This document shows positions 35,449 through 44,062 of a stretch of DNA of 44,062 nt, piece after piece (the first letter of the stretch is position 1; each line of letters begins with the position of its first letter). Both the position numbers and the translations under genes were made by a program. The stretch covers positions 1 to 44,062 of the forward strand of contig JAERRW010000071.1 in the NCBI GenBank assembly GCA_016735235.1, in the 5' to 3' direction. The notes under the pieces are model-generated. The model worked only from the letters and a program-made list of their open reading frames with translations, did no database searches and was not told where the DNA came from. This DNA comes from Sulfurospirillum sp. (GTDB lineage Bacteria > Campylobacterota > Campylobacteria > Campylobacterales > Sulfurospirillaceae).

Positions 35449-35691
35449 ATGGAATTGAAATTAGCAAGAAACAAGATAGAAGAAAAGCCTAAAATAGTAC
35501 TTTTAGAAAAAATAGAAGAGATGATTGAAAAAGATGGTAACAAAATACTCTATTTTGATAAAGAGAACTCTCATAAAGATTTAGTATTTTTAGTAGAATA
35601 TTTTGAAGAGAAAAATTTTAGTGTATATTTTCGTGAAGTAAAATATGGTCTTAATGAAGAGGACTACATGTACGAGATTCATATACTGTAG
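35449..35691 (+). CDS. HP0268 family small protein
   Basis: 80 residues from ATG at 35449 (MELKLARNKI), with AAGGGAA nine bases upstream; the track's earlier TTG lacks a ribosome site. It resembles Helicobacter HP0268 as I recall it: start KLxLAxN, FYFxxxNxHKDxxxxVxFFxEK in the middle and the end YELHII (here YEIHIL). HP0268 is reported to have an alpha/beta fold and nicking-nuclease activity in vitro; its cellular role is unclear. It ends directly at the miaB start, implying coupling. Confidence 0.82.
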   Translation: MELKLARNKIEEKPKIVLLEKIEEMIEKDGNKILYFDKENSHKDLVFLVEYFEEKNFSVYFREVKYGLNEEDYMYEIHIL

Positions 35692-36993
35692 ATGAAACAA
35701 CTCTATATAGAGACACTAGGTTGCGCTATGAATATGCGTGATACCGAACATATTATTGCAGAACTTACAAAAAAAGAGAGTTATGAACTCTGTACAGATG
35801 CAAAAGATGCTGATTTTATTATAATAAACACTTGTAGTGTTAGGGAAAAACCAGTAAATAAGCTTTTTTCTGAAATAGGTGTTTTTAATAAGATTAAAAA
35901 AGAGGGTGCGAAGATAGGGATTTGTGGTTGCACGGCAAGCCACTTAGGAGATGAAATCTTTAAAAGAGCTCCATCTGTTGATTTTGTACTTGGTGCGAGA
36001 AATGTATCAAAAGTAATAAAAGCAGTTAATACAAAAAAGTTTATTGATATAGATATCGATTATGATGAGAGTAGCTATGCTTTTAGTGAGTTTAGAAACT
36101 CTATTCATAAAGCTTTTGTAAACATATCTATTGGATGCGACAAAAAGTGTACTTACTGCATAGTGCCTCATACTAGAGGAGAGGAGATATCAATTCCTTT
36201 AGAACTTATAGTCCAAGAGGCTAGAAAAGCAGCTCAAAATGGAGCAAAAGAGATATTTTTATTGGGTCAAAATGTCAATAATTATGGTAAAAAATTCTCT
36301 TCAAAACCTAAAGAGAAAATTGATTTTTCGGATCTTCTAAATATAGTAAGTGAAATAAAAGAGGTAGAAAGAATTAGATTTACTTCACCTCATCCACTCC
36401 ACATGGACGACAAATTTTTAGAGACTTTTGCAAATAATCCAAAAGTATGTAAATCTATGCATATGCCACTACAAAGTGGCTCAACTCATATACTTGAAAA
36501 AATGAAGAGAGGCTATACTAAAGAGTGGTTTTTAAATAGGGCTTTAAAGTTGAGAGAATTAGTTCCAAATGTCTCTATTAGTACCGATATAATAGTCGCT
36601 TTTCCCGGTGAGAGTGATGAGGATTTTATGGAGAGTTTAGATGTTATGGAGCAGGTTAAGTTTGAACAAATTTTTGCTTTTAAATACTCTTCTCGTCCTT
36701 TAACACAAGCAGCAGAGTTTACAAATCAAATTGATGATGAAATTGGCTCAATTAGGCTAAAAAAATTGCAAGACATGCAAAATGAAATTTTAGATGAGAT
36801 TTCTATTTTAAGAAAAAATGTAGTTTATAAAGTATATTTTGAAGAGTTAAAAAATAACGGTATGATAGCAGGAAGAAGTGACAATAATGCACTTGTTCAA
36901 ATAGAAGGTGGTAAAGAGTTACTCGGAACTATAGGCAAAGTTTTAATTACAAATCCTAGACGATTGGCACTTTATGGCAAAATTATTAACTAA
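35692..36993 (+). CDS. miaB: tRNA-2-methylthio-N6-dimethylallyladenosine synthase MiaB
   Basis: 433 residues. Domains in order: the N-terminal MTTase domain with cluster Cys ([28 protein letters not shown]), the radical SAM domain with [18 protein letters not shown] near 150 and a C-terminal TRAM domain. It adds the methylthio group to i6A37 in tRNAs reading UNN codons. NTCSVREKP favours MiaB over RimO, whose gene is also in this window. It overlaps the DUF374 gene by 20 bp. Confidence 0.95.
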   Translation: MKQLYIETLGCAMNMRDTEHIIAELTKKESYELCTDAKDADFIIINTCSVREKPVNKLFSEIGVFNKIKKEGAKIGICGCTASHLGDEIFKRAPSVDFVLGARNVSKVIKAVNTKKFIDIDIDYDESSYAFSEFRNSIHKAFVNISIGCDKKCTYCIVPHTRGEEISIPLELIVQEARKAAQNGAKEIFLLGQNVNNYGKKFSSKPKEKIDFSDLLNIVSEIKEVERIRFTSPHPLHMDDKFLETFANNPKVCKSMHMPLQSGSTHILEKMKRGYTKEWFLNRALKLRELVPNVSISTDIIVAFPGESDEDFMESLDVMEQVKFEQIFAFKYSSRPLTQAAEFTNQIDDEIGSIRLKKLQDMQNEILDEISILRKNVVYKVYFEELKNNGMIAGRSDNNALVQIEGGKELLGTIGKVLITNPRRLALYGKIIN

Positions 36994-37612
36994 AAAAATA
37001 AAAAATAAACTAGAGGCACTCTTTGTACCTATATTTGTCTATATAATTTTAAATTTCATATATTTAACATGTAAAAAAAGATACCATTTTGATAAGTCAA
37101 AAGTAAAAAATACTCCTACTATATTTGTTATGTGGCATGGTAAAATTGCTATGCTTGCTTTTGGTTATTATCATTATAGAGATTCAAAAAATGTAGATGT
37201 TATTGTAAGCCAACATCATGACGGCAATATTGCGACTAAATTTTTACATCTTTTTGGTATTGGAACTCTACGAGGTAGCTCTACAAGAGGGGGAGCCCAA
37301 GCACTAAAAGGTGCATTTAAATCATTTAAAAATGGAAAAGATGTAGGCATTACACCCGACGGTCCTAAAGGTCCAAGGCATAGTGTGGCAAACGGTGCTG
37401 TTGTGTTGGCTCAAAAGAAAAATGTTCCAATAGTAGCTATTGATTATCAAGCCTCAAAAGCTTGGAGACTAAAAAGTTGGGATAAATTTTTAATTCCAAA
37501 ACCATTTTCTACTTTAGATTACTATTTTAGCGACCCATTTTATGTTACTGATGAGAGTTTAGAATCTGCAAAACAGATGATAAAAGAGAGATTAATGAAA
37601 CATGCTTTCTAA
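36974..37612 (+). CDS. Lysophospholipid acyltransferase family protein (DUF374)
   Basis: 212 residues. [20 protein letters not shown] carries the acyltransferase-like His, [46 protein letters not shown] is the DUF374 signature, and an N-terminal hydrophobic segment (about 13-30) anchors it. Related proteins are thought to transfer acyl chains in lipid A or lipoprotein metabolism; the substrate here is unknown. It follows miaB with overlap, as in C. jejuni (Cj0457-0458). Confidence 0.85.
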   Translation: MAKLLTKKIKNKLEALFVPIFVYIILNFIYLTCKKRYHFDKSKVKNTPTIFVMWHGKIAMLAFGYYHYRDSKNVDVIVSQHHDGNIATKFLHLFGIGTLRGSSTRGGAQALKGAFKSFKNGKDVGITPDGPKGPRHSVANGAVVLAQKKNVPIVAIDYQASKAWRLKSWDKFLIPKPFSTLDYYFSDPFYVTDESLESAKQMIKERLMKHAF

Positions 37613-38054
37613 GATTAAATTGATTATATTTGCTATTTTAGTATTAGCTGGAAGTTTTTACTATTTTAGTTCAAACTCCTCTTATCAAAACTCTATTCAA
37701 GCTAGAGTTTACTATTTTTTAGGTGATTATGAGAGTGCCTATGAGCTTGCAAAAAAAGCTTATAAAAAAGATGCATATAATAAGATGGCAAATACGGTTA
37801 TGACACAAAGTAAAATCTCTATAGCATATGAAACATATATAAATGAGGGCAATGAATATTTTGAAAAAATAGACTTAATAAGTTCAAAAAAAGAGTATAC
37901 AATAGCAGATAAAGTTAGAATTAAAATGATGTGTGAAATTATGATAGATAGCTATAAAAATCTTCATCCATCAACTTTAACTAAAGAATCCTTACTAAAA
38001 GCAAGTAAAAAAATGCAAAAAAAATTTATACAACTTCACGAAGAGCTATTTTAA
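37602..38054 (+). CDS. Membrane-anchored protein of unknown function
   Basis: 150 residues. One N-terminal membrane segment (about 5-24) is followed by a soluble, helix-rich, Lys/Tyr-rich region. The part YFLGDYESAYELAKKAYKKDAYNKMA (about 41-66) looks like a single TPR-like helical hairpin. No family recognised. It overlaps the upstream acyltransferase gene by 11 bp and is 56 bp before the PilM-like gene; C. jejuni has a similar-sized unknown at this spot (Cj0456). It may belong with either neighbour. Confidence 0.7.
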   Translation: MLSKIKLIIFAILVLAGSFYYFSSNSSYQNSIQARVYYFLGDYESAYELAKKAYKKDAYNKMANTVMTQSKISIAYETYINEGNEYFEKIDLISSKKEYTIADKVRIKMMCEIMIDSYKNLHPSTLTKESLLKASKKMQKKFIQLHEELF

Positions 38055-38110
38055 TTGTTTTTCTTTAATATTAGCTATAATAATAACAAAATAAATTAAA
38101 ATGGGCACAT

Positions 38111-39082
38111 ATGGCACTAGCTAAACTTTTTCAAAAATATTTTCAAAATATATTTATATCTATAATTAAATATGGTAATGAATGGACCGTGTACTCTAAA
38201 ATTATAAAAAACGGTGTTTTGATAGATAAATTTGTGAAGAGTTTTGATGTAAATGAGAGTGAAACTATTGATAAAGAGATGCAAGAGTATTTAAATATTC
38301 TTCAGTCAAAATATAATTTTTCATACACAATACTATTGCTAGATTCAATGGGACAGGGTGCTTTAAGTGGTACTCGTGCGGTGGACTTTAAAAAAAATGG
38401 TATAGATATGAGAAGCTTAACTCACTTGAAAATAGAAAAAAAATGGTCAATTTATACATCTTTTATAGATATAAATTGGTCAAAAAAACTTTTTTCAAAT
38501 GTAGGTTTAGATTTTATATATTCACCCTTTATTATCCAACATTCACTATTAAAAAAACAAAAAACAGAACATAAGCCCATACTTTACATGTTAAATCATG
38601 AAACTTCAGTTACTATTACTATTTTCAATAGAAATAATTTTCTTTTTGGAGCTTATTTTAAGACAATAATAGAAGAAACCATCTCTTCTGTAGATGATGA
38701 AGATTGGGAAAATGCAACAGAAGAAGATGCAATAAACATAACAGAACTAGATAGTATGGATGAAGAAATTGGTAATATAGATGAATTAGATGGCGAGGGG
38801 CTGGGAGCTTTTGAAGATGTTATCTTAAACAATAGTAGCTTAGAACTTTTTGGTAGAGATATATTGATATACAAACATTTAACATCTTCTTTAAGAGAAT
38901 TTTACAAAAATCCACTATATAAAGGTGCTTTTGTAGATACGGTTATTGTCTATGATGGCTATAAAACTAGTTCTGAGCTTATTGAGATGATTGAAAATGA
39001 GTTATTTATGGATCTTAAGGTGCACAAAATCAATATTAGTGAAGAAATTTGCAATATAGCAATTAAAGAAGTTTTAGCATGA
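38111..39082 (+). CDS. Unknown protein in the position of PilM/GspL-cyto
   Basis: 323 residues, no signal or membrane segment. The N-terminal half looks alpha/beta (YTILLLDSMGQGALS, KPILYMLNHETSVTITIFNRNNFLFGAYF), which would suit an actin-like fold, but phosphate-binding motifs are not clear. Residues about 195-240 are strikingly acidic (VDDEDWENATEEDAIN...DELDGEGLG). The next two genes encode PilN- and PilO-like proteins, overlapping by 4 and 1 bp, so this is the likely cytoplasmic partner. The PilM assignment rests on context more than sequence. Confidence 0.6.
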   Translation: MALAKLFQKYFQNIFISIIKYGNEWTVYSKIIKNGVLIDKFVKSFDVNESETIDKEMQEYLNILQSKYNFSYTILLLDSMGQGALSGTRAVDFKKNGIDMRSLTHLKIEKKWSIYTSFIDINWSKKLFSNVGLDFIYSPFIIQHSLLKKQKTEHKPILYMLNHETSVTITIFNRNNFLFGAYFKTIIEETISSVDDEDWENATEEDAINITELDSMDEEIGNIDELDGEGLGAFEDVILNNSSLELFGRDILIYKHLTSSLREFYKNPLYKGAFVDTVIVYDGYKTSSELIEMIENELFMDLKVHKINISEEICNIAIKEVLA

Positions 39083-39597
39083 AATTGTCATTTATAGCTC
39101 CTAGAAAAAAACACTATTTAAAAATATTTACCAAGATTTGGTTGAGTTTTATATTGATCATAACCATAATGCTAAATGCTTTCAACATGTTTGTCATATA
39201 CAAAAATAGAGATTATCAAACTACTGCAAAAGAGTTAGATATCACAAGAGCCATATTTGAGCAAAGTATAGACGACACTGATAAACAGATAAGTTTTGTA
39301 TTGAGGCAAAAAACCGCAGCAGAAGAGATATATGCAAATAATATAATTTTAAAAGATAGTATAAAAAACTTATTTGATCTAGTTCCAGATCAAATTACTT
39401 TAAAAAAAGTTACTATGGAGAAAGATTCACTTGTAATATACGGAGAAACTCCTACAAAAGATATGTACAATTTTCTTTTAGCAGCCCCTTTGAGATCCAT
39501 ATTTCATACAAGTAACACAATGTTTTATCTTACAAAAAAAGGTTGGTATAATTTTATTAGCACAAATAAAACAAAAAATTTAGAGAGCATAGAGTAG
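39079..39597 (+). CDS. PilN-like inner-membrane protein
   Basis: 172 residues. A basic cytoplasmic start (KLSFIAPRKKHYLKIF), one membrane segment (about 20-40), a probable coiled coil (about 50-90) and a small domain with LVPDQITLKKVTMEKDSLVIYGETPTKDMYNFLLAA. The pattern of a Pro-x-x-ITL strand, short hairpin and GxT-x-x followed by a helix is that of PilN/GspL periplasmic domains. It would link a cytoplasmic PilM-like protein to PilO. It overlaps both neighbours, suggesting a stoichiometric complex. Confidence 0.65.
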   Translation: MKLSFIAPRKKHYLKIFTKIWLSFILIITIMLNAFNMFVIYKNRDYQTTAKELDITRAIFEQSIDDTDKQISFVLRQKTAAEEIYANNIILKDSIKNLFDLVPDQITLKKVTMEKDSLVIYGETPTKDMYNFLLAAPLRSIFHTSNTMFYLTKKGWYNFISTNKTKNLESIE

Positions 39598-40127
39598 TGG
39601 ATAGAAGTATGGAGAAAATTGATCTCCTAAAACTGTTGATATACTTACTTGTTCTTATGGTAATAGCATTTTTTATGATACTATTTGTCATCATACCAAA
39701 CATAAAAGAGTACAGAACATCACAAACCATATACAAAAGAGCATTTGTTTACAAAATGAGGGTAGAGAGTACGCTAAACGATAGAAATAGTGAGAATAGT
39801 AATTTAAAGAAGGAACATAAATATATTTTAACAGCTTTTACTCATAAATTTTCTATAGATAGTTTTACAAAATATGCTAATAAATTTTTTACCAATATAT
39901 CTATTGTTGAGGTAAATAAAAAAAAATATAAAAAAGAGTTTATCGAGTATGAATTAAAAATAAGCTCAAACTTAAAAAATCCTACTAATTTTTATAGGTT
40001 TTTAGAGGGTTTAAATAGATATGAAAATATAATTCAAGCAGATTTTCCAATTTATATAGAATCAAAGCCCAATAAAATGAGTTCATCATTTAATATAAAA
40101 GTGTACGAATTAGACTCTATAAAATAG
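39597..40127 (+). CDS. PilO/GspM-like inner-membrane protein
   Basis: 176 residues. One membrane segment (about 8-32, LLIYLLVLMVIAFFMILFVIIP), a helical region (about 35-75) and a C-terminal ferredoxin-like domain: IVEVNKKKYKKEFIEYELKISSNLKNPTNFYRFLEGLNRYENIIQADFPIYIE. The NPTNFYRFLEGL helix followed by strands is the PilO pattern. The GTG start at 39597 overlaps the previous stop by one base; Met5 at 39609 is an alternative. The 3' end overlaps the convergent tilS by 11 bp. Confidence 0.65.
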   Translation: MDRSMEKIDLLKLLIYLLVLMVIAFFMILFVIIPNIKEYRTSQTIYKRAFVYKMRVESTLNDRNSENSNLKKEHKYILTAFTHKFSIDSFTKYANKFFTNISIVEVNKKKYKKEFIEYELKISSNLKNPTNFYRFLEGLNRYENIIQADFPIYIESKPNKMSSSFNIKVYELDSIK

Positions 40128-41112
40128 ATATGCCCTCTTTGTACATGTAAGGTCTTATTTTAGGAGGAATTTTTGCAACTCTACATGTTTCTTTAAATTT
40201 TTTATCCATAGTTATAGTAATTGCTGGACAAATATAAATCTTGTCAAAGCTAAAAGCAATAGCAACCCTAGAAGAGACGACACAATTTTTTGTTTTTATT
40301 ATTTCGTCTCTACTGCTTTTACTCAATAGAACTCCTAGTTTTTTCACAACTCTATCAATTCCCCTAATATTCAACAGATCATCTTCGTTCCTATTTAAAA
40401 TATAGAGTTTTTTTTCACGGCTTATCTCTCTTGGTAGCAATCTTTTTTTATCATACTCTAAATATTCAAAACTCTTTTTGATTCCACTTGAAAACTGTTT
40501 ACAAAATGATGATGCAAACTCTTCACGAATTTTATTTCTAAAATGTTTTTTATCACTATTTGAAGAGTCTAAAAAATATTTTATTTTATTTACATGTAAG
40601 AAATTTAAAATCTCTTTTTTATCTACATGTAAAAGCGGTCGTACTGTTTTGTAATATTCGCTATCTTCAATTTCACTCATTCCGCTAAGCTCCACCGCTC
40701 CGGCACCACGACTTAACTGCATTAAAAACCACTCTAGTTTATCGTTAAGATGGTGGGCAGTCAAAAGAGTATTGTAAGAGTGTTTTTCTATGATTTGCTC
40801 AAAAAAGTTATATCTTACTTCTCTTGCATTATGCTCAAAATTGCTTGTTTTAAGCTTACATGTAAAAATATAGCACTTTTTGTTAAACTTTTTTGCCAAA
40901 TATTTTGCATACTCTTGTTCTTCAAGACTCTGTTTTTTTGTTTGATAGTTTAATAGAGCTATATCAAACTCAACATGTAAAGCTTTCAATATAAAAAAAA
41001 GTGCGCTAGAATCACTTCCTGCAGAAAAAGCAAGTAGATTCTTACTTTTTTTTATTTTTTTTAAAACACTAAAAGAGAGTTTTGGTAACTGTAACAAGTA
41101 ACTTATCTCCAA
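40117..41112 (-). CDS. tilS: tRNA(Ile)-lysidine synthase TilS
   Basis: 331 residues. The PP-loop ATP-binding motif reads [17 protein letters not shown] near 27-43 (SGGxDS variant with A for the first G). [28 protein letters not shown] near 120 and [17 protein letters not shown] near 185 are TilS blocks. It attaches lysine to C34 of tRNA-Ile(CAU) so it reads AUA. Campylobacterota TilS lacks much of the C-terminal region, in line with this length. The start lies 44 bp inside rimO. The gene is unusually rich in ACATGT (six copies in 1 kb). Confidence 0.92.
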   Translation of the reverse strand: MEISYLLQLPKLSFSVLKKIKKSKNLLAFSAGSDSSALFFILKALHVEFDIALLNYQTKKQSLEEQEYAKYLAKKFNKKCYIFTCKLKTSNFEHNAREVRYNFFEQIIEKHSYNTLLTAHHLNDKLEWFLMQLSRGAGAVELSGMSEIEDSEYYKTVRPLLHVDKKEILNFLHVNKIKYFLDSSNSDKKHFRNKIREEFASSFCKQFSSGIKKSFEYLEYDKKRLLPREISREKKLYILNRNEDDLLNIRGIDRVVKKLGVLLSKSSRDEIIKTKNCVVSSRVAIAFSFDKIYICPAITITMDKKFKETCRVAKIPPKIRPYMYKEGISIL

Positions 41113-42463
41113 CTAACTCTTTAACTTTTACTTCATAACTTTTTCCTACTTCCAATACTTTAACATCCGATTCATTAACAAGTATCTCGCCGTCTATCTC
41201 AGGAGTCCAAGATAGTTTTTTTGCTCCCATAAAAAATTCGCCCTCACTACTCTCTCCTTCAATAACTATTTGAATTGTTTTTCCTATTTCACTGTTAAGA
41301 GATTTTCTATGTTGAATTTTAACTACCTCTTCAATTAACTCAACTCTTTTAGTAATCTCATTTTCATCTACTTTTTCACACATGTTATAAGCTAAAGTCT
41401 CCTCTTCATCACTATATGCAAATAGTGAAACTCTATCAAAATCAAACTCTTTTACAAATTCTAAAAGTTCGTTAAATTCATTTTCACTCTCTTGAGGATG
41501 TCCTATTATGAAGCCGGTTCTTAGAAAACTATCTTTTGAATTTCTCATCATTGTGAGTTGCTCAATAACTCTTTGTTTTCCAGCACCTCTTTTCATAAGT
41601 TTTAACATTTTATCGCTTATGTGTTGAATTGGCATGTCAAAATAGTTGTGAAATAGTTTTGAATCTATAATAGTTTTTATGAGTTTATTTGAAGTAGTTG
41701 ATGGGTAGAGATAAAGAATTCTTGCACTTTTTATTCCCTCTATTTTTTCTACTAGTTTAATGAGTTCTATTAAACCATCTTTTTTGCCTAAATCTCTACC
41801 ATAAGAACTACTATCTTGAGAGATAAAACTAAAATCATAAAACCCTTTTTTTACTAAATTGGTTACCTCTTTTACTACAGACTCTAATGTTCGTGAGTGA
41901 AGTTTTCCCTTAAAATTTGGAATTGCACAAAAACTACAATTTTGATTACAACCCTCACTTAGTTTTAAAAAAGCATGTGATGAAGAGCCAGTAATAACTC
42001 TATTTTCATCATTTAAGAGGTAAGTTGTAGGCGTAAAACGACTTTTTTTAGTTTTTATAATTTCATCAATTTTATCATAATCGCCAGTTCCTGTAAAAAG
42101 ATCAACCTCTTTAAGTTCTAGTTGTAGCTCCTCTTTGTATCTCTGTGTCAAGCAACCAGCAACAACTAACAAAGAATCTTTTTTTCGCATACCATGCATT
42201 GAGAAAATAACCTCTAAACTCTCCTCTTTGGCGGCTCCTATAAAACCACAAGTGTTGATTATTATTACATCTGCTATTTTTGGTTCATTTACAACTGTAT
42301 AATCTTTCAATTTTCCTAGCATTACTTCTGAATCAACTAGATTTTTACTGCATCCAAGTGAAACTAAATATAGTTTTTTACTCTCTTTTTTAAACTCTTC
42401 ATGATTGGTTTCTAAAATTCTTAACTCCTCTTCATCTAATTTGTAATTTAAATTATTGCTCAC
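41069..42463 (-). CDS. rimO: Ribosomal protein S12 methylthiotransferase RimO
   Basis: 464 residues. [21 protein letters not shown] is the RimO-specific N-terminal motif, followed by [15 protein letters not shown], the radical SAM site [21 protein letters not shown] near 150, and a C-terminal TRAM domain. It methylthiolates Asp88 of ribosomal protein S12. The GTG start at 42463 has GAGG eight bases upstream and gives a 30-residue acidic leader absent in E. coli RimO. The rimO-tilS pair matches C. jejuni. Confidence 0.95.
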   Translation of the reverse strand: MSNNLNYKLDEEELRILETNHEEFKKESKKLYLVSLGCSKNLVDSEVMLGKLKDYTVVNEPKIADVIIINTCGFIGAAKEESLEVIFSMHGMRKKDSLLVVAGCLTQRYKEELQLELKEVDLFTGTGDYDKIDEIIKTKKSRFTPTTYLLNDENRVITGSSSHAFLKLSEGCNQNCSFCAIPNFKGKLHSRTLESVVKEVTNLVKKGFYDFSFISQDSSSYGRDLGKKDGLIELIKLVEKIEGIKSARILYLYPSTTSNKLIKTIIDSKLFHNYFDMPIQHISDKMLKLMKRGAGKQRVIEQLTMMRNSKDSFLRTGFIIGHPQESENEFNELLEFVKEFDFDRVSLFAYSDEEETLAYNMCEKVDENEITKRVELIEEVVKIQHRKSLNSEIGKTIQIVIEGESSEGEFFMGAKKLSWTPEIDGEILVNESDVKVLEVGKSYEVKVKELVGDKLLVTVTKTLF

Positions 42464-42548
42464 AATAAATCCTCATAAAAATTCATATTTTGCTATTATA
42501 TAACTTTTAAAAATAAAATCAAAATTAGTTGTGAGTTAATAGAACAAA

Positions 42549-42577
42549 TTGACATAGTTTTTATATTATTATAGAAT
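42549..42577 (+). promoter_or_regulatory. Sigma-70 promoter of the toxin-antitoxin pair
   Basis: TTGACA at 42549-42554, a 17 bp spacer and TAGAAT at 42572-42577: a full-consensus -35 and a 5/6 -10. Transcription would begin near 42584, inside the palindrome at 42580-42595 and about 22 bp before the antitoxin ATG. Confidence 0.75.
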
Positions 42578-42579
42578 AC

Positions 42580-42595
42580 TGTATTATAAAATACA
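42580..42595. promoter_or_regulatory. Operator-like palindrome at the toxin-antitoxin start site
   Basis: TGTATT, ATAA, AATACA forms a perfect 6 bp dyad covering the predicted start of transcription. Ribbon-helix-helix antitoxins bind such short palindromes, so autorepression by the antitoxin, with or without toxin, is the likely regulation. Confidence 0.6.
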
Positions 42596-42605
42596 AGGGT
42601 ACAAA

Positions 42606-42833
42606 ATGACAGTTACAGTAAGGTTAGATAAGCCATTAGAACAAAAGTTAGATATGCTTGTGAAAACTCTTCATAAAAAAAAGAGTGATATTATAAGAGA
42701 AGCTATTGAAATTTATGCAAAAAATGTTCATGAGCACAGGCAAACAAAAATGCTAAACGCAGTAAGAAAGGTAAAAATAGCAGATAAGCTAGAATCAGAC
42801 TTGTTGAGCGGAACACTAGATGACGGTTTATAA
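42606..42833 (+). CDS. Ribbon-helix-helix antitoxin
   Basis: 75 residues. TVTVRLDKPLEQKLDMLVKTLHKKKSDIIREAIEIYAKN is a clear ribbon-helix-helix DNA-binding domain (strand 1-7, helices about 10-22 and 27-42). The C-terminal tail (about 45-75) would bind and block the toxin. It overlaps the mazF gene by 14 bp and has AAGGGT before its ATG. This is a CopG/RHH-type partner, not the AbrB-type MazE of E. coli. Confidence 0.88.
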   Translation: MTVTVRLDKPLEQKLDMLVKTLHKKKSDIIREAIEIYAKNVHEHRQTKMLNAVRKVKIADKLESDLLSGTLDDGL

Positions 42834-43161
42834 AGCAGAGATCTGGCTAGCAAATTTAAATCCAATTAAAAAATCCAATGAAGTTGGAAAGATAAGACCA
42901 GTGTTGATTTTTCAAAACAATGACTTAAATGAAAGTAGCTACCCAACAACCATGGTAATACCACTAACAACAGTACTTATAGATAATGCTGAACCGCTTA
43001 GACTAAGAGTTTTAAAAAAAGAAAATCTGAAAAAAGATTCAGATCTGTTACTAACTCAAATAAGAGCCATAGACAACAGTAGATTCATAGAAAAACTGAC
43101 AACCCTAAAAGAAGAAGAGATACTTAAAGTAAAAAGTCTACTAGATGAGGTTATGCATTAA
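42820..43161 (+). CDS. MazF/PemK-family mRNA interferase toxin
   Basis: 113 residues. KAEIWLANLNPIKKSNEVGKIRPVLIFQNND has the MazF start with conserved P and R (GKIRPVLI), and TTMVIPLTT is the second strand block with the active-site Thr region. LLLTQIRAIDNSRF is the third. It would cut mRNA at a short motif that cannot be predicted. The key catalytic Arg and Thr look present, so it should be active when free of antitoxin. Confidence 0.9.
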   Translation: MTVYKAEIWLANLNPIKKSNEVGKIRPVLIFQNNDLNESSYPTTMVIPLTTVLIDNAEPLRLRVLKKENLKKDSDLLLTQIRAIDNSRFIEKLTTLKEEEILKVKSLLDEVMH

Positions 43162-43232
43162 AAATACTATTTGTTATCTGTTTGCTTTATAAATGTAACA
43201 TTATACTATTTATTCTGTTTTTATAGAGCTAT

Positions 43233-43248
43233 TTTAATTGAAATTAAA
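43233..43248. promoter_or_regulatory. 16-bp dyad upstream of the porin gene
   Basis: TTTAATT-GA-AATTAAA is a near-perfect palindrome lying just upstream of the candidate extended -10 of the porin gene. It could be a regulator site; in such AT-rich DNA chance is a real alternative. Confidence 0.3.
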
Positions 43249-43257
43249 AAAATATTG

Positions 43258-43266
43258 TGATATGCT
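43258..43266 (+). promoter_or_regulatory. Candidate extended -10 promoter of the porin gene
   Basis: TGATATGCT fits an extended -10 (TG, one base, TATnnT), placing the transcript start near 43272, about 25 bp before the ATG. AAGGAG follows at 43286-43291. Confidence 0.4.
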
Positions 43267-43296
43267 TACCCATATTTAAATTTTTAAGGAGATTAT

Positions 43297-44062
43297 ATGA
43301 AATTAGCTAAACTTAGCTTGGCGGCAATTATGACATTTGGTGCAATTAGTGTTGTAAATGCACAACCACTTGAAGAGGCTTTTAAAGATGTAGAGTTTAC
43401 AGGTTTTTTAAGATACAGAAATGATCAAAGAGATGTTGATGGCCACAGTGTGAATGTTAAGGATAGTCCTACCATAAATCAGAATGATTGGGATTTTATG
43501 TCAAAGTTCTCATCTCCAGTAGGCGATAATTTTAAAGTAGTTACAGTATTTGCTTCATCTTCAGGTGGTACTAAGGGTGAGAATCAAACTGGTAACTCAA
43601 ATACAGAGCTAAAAGTAGATTTAAGAAAAGCATTTTTAGCATATGGAAAAGATGACTTAACAGTAGAAGCTGGTCAAATGGCAATTGGGCATCCAATTTT
43701 TGATAATGCATTTAATGGTAACAAAGGAAATGGAGTTATAGGTAAATATGCTATTGGTCAAGTAACTTTAGCTAGTTCTTACTTTGCGGGAGCGAATGTT
43801 TGGGATGTTGGAGATGCTAGTTCTGCATATGATGATAATAATGTTTGTGAAGGCTTTTGTAATAAAGATGAAGGTTCAATTACAACTGCTGCAATTACCG
43901 GTTCTTTTAGTGATCTTGAGGGTCAATTTTGGTATGCAAAAATACAAGACTACATAGAAGCTCAATACTTTGCTCAAGCAGATGCAAAAGTGGCTATGTT
44001 TAATGCGACTGCACAGTTTATAAATACAACACTAGACGATAATAAAGCTAGTGATGCTTATA
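43297..44062 (+). CDS. Outer-membrane porin, MOMP-like (N-terminal part, cut by window edge)
   Basis: 255 codons are visible with no stop, so it is missing from the ORF track. The ATG has AAGGAG 5 bases upstream. A signal peptide (MKLAKLSLAAIMTFGAISVVNA, cleavage after about residue 22) is followed by PLEEAFKDVEFTGFLRYRND, the typical start of Campylobacter-type major outer-membrane porins. Alternating strands follow, e.g. LRKAFLAYGKDDLTVEAGQMAIGHPIFDN. A single Cys pair (CEGFC, about 187-191) may form a loop disulfide. It would be a beta-barrel channel for small solutes. Confidence 0.8.
   Translation, partial: MKLAKLSLAAIMTFGAISVVNAQPLEEAFKDVEFTGFLRYRNDQRDVDGHSVNVKDSPTINQNDWDFMSKFSSPVGDNFKVVTVFASSSGGTKGENQTGNSNTELKVDLRKAFLAYGKDDLTVEAGQMAIGHPIFDNAFNGNKGNGVIGKYAIGQVTLASSYFAGANVWDVGDASSAYDDNNVCEGFCNKDEGSITTAAITGSFSDLEGQFWYAKIQDYIEAQYFAQADAKVAMFNATAQFINTTLDDNKASDAY

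Overview
The window is AT-rich, densely packed bacterial chromosome. Gene content and order point to a Campylobacterota (Epsilonproteobacteria) member, most likely a free-living, Sulfurimonas-like organism. From memory, several blocks match Campylobacter jejuni order: M23 peptidase-ftsX-ftsE-trmB-FN3 lipoprotein-rluA//rodA; prepilin peptidase-uppS-hypothetical-coaBC-glmU with fliP nearby; malic enzyme-gltX//surA-like; rsfS-nadD//gapA-pgk-tpiA-fabI; nusA//HP0268-like-miaB-DUF374; and tilS-rimO. The partial porin at the right edge also fits. Genus assignment is inference.

Layout. 0-5.3 kb (-): an envelope and cell-division operon with a truncated M23 peptidase at the left edge, ftsX, ftsE, trmB, an FN3 lipoprotein and an RluA-family pseudouridine synthase; rodA is divergent. 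6.5-10.1 kb: a CAT-anticodon tRNA, a DUF2062 membrane protein, psd, a DbpA-type helicase, a UPF0306/YhbP-like protein and a DUF1294 membrane protein. 10.2-12.1 kb: a second DEAD-box helicase with a roughly 0.4 kb gene-free leader. 12.1-17.8 kb (-): a tightly overlapped envelope operon (LptF/G permease, prepilin peptidase, uppS, unknown gene, coaBC, glmU). 17.9-20.2 kb (+): a PomA/PomB-like flagellar stator pair and fliP. 20.4-25.7 kb: an amino-acid ABC permease and binding protein, malic enzyme, gltX and a SurA-like chaperone. 25.7-31.6 kb: agmatine deiminase, rsfS, nadD, then gapA-pgk-tpiA-fabI. 31.6-34.1 kb: an isolated DppB-type permease and a damaged restriction-modification locus (HpaII-family nuclease plus truncated C5 methyltransferase). 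34.1-42.5 kb: nusA, an HP0268-like protein, miaB, an acyltransferase, a four-gene run ending in PilN/PilO-like proteins, tilS and rimO. 42.6-44.1 kb: a ribbon-helix-helix/MazF toxin-antitoxin pair with a clear promoter/operator and the 5' part of a MOMP-like porin.

The most unusual signals are: (1) strong enrichment of the palindrome TACATGTA (19 copies found by eye), within genes in all three reading frames, which suggests a DNA-level function; (2) a restriction-enzyme gene beside a methyltransferase lacking its C-terminal half; (3) a PilM/N/O-like gene set behind miaB without other pilus genes; (4) an ABC permease whose frame extends upstream with no ATG, GTG or TTG but with a well-spaced ribosome site before an ATA codon; (5) Na+-type stator residues in MotA/MotB. 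No CRISPR array, insertion sequence or rRNA was seen.
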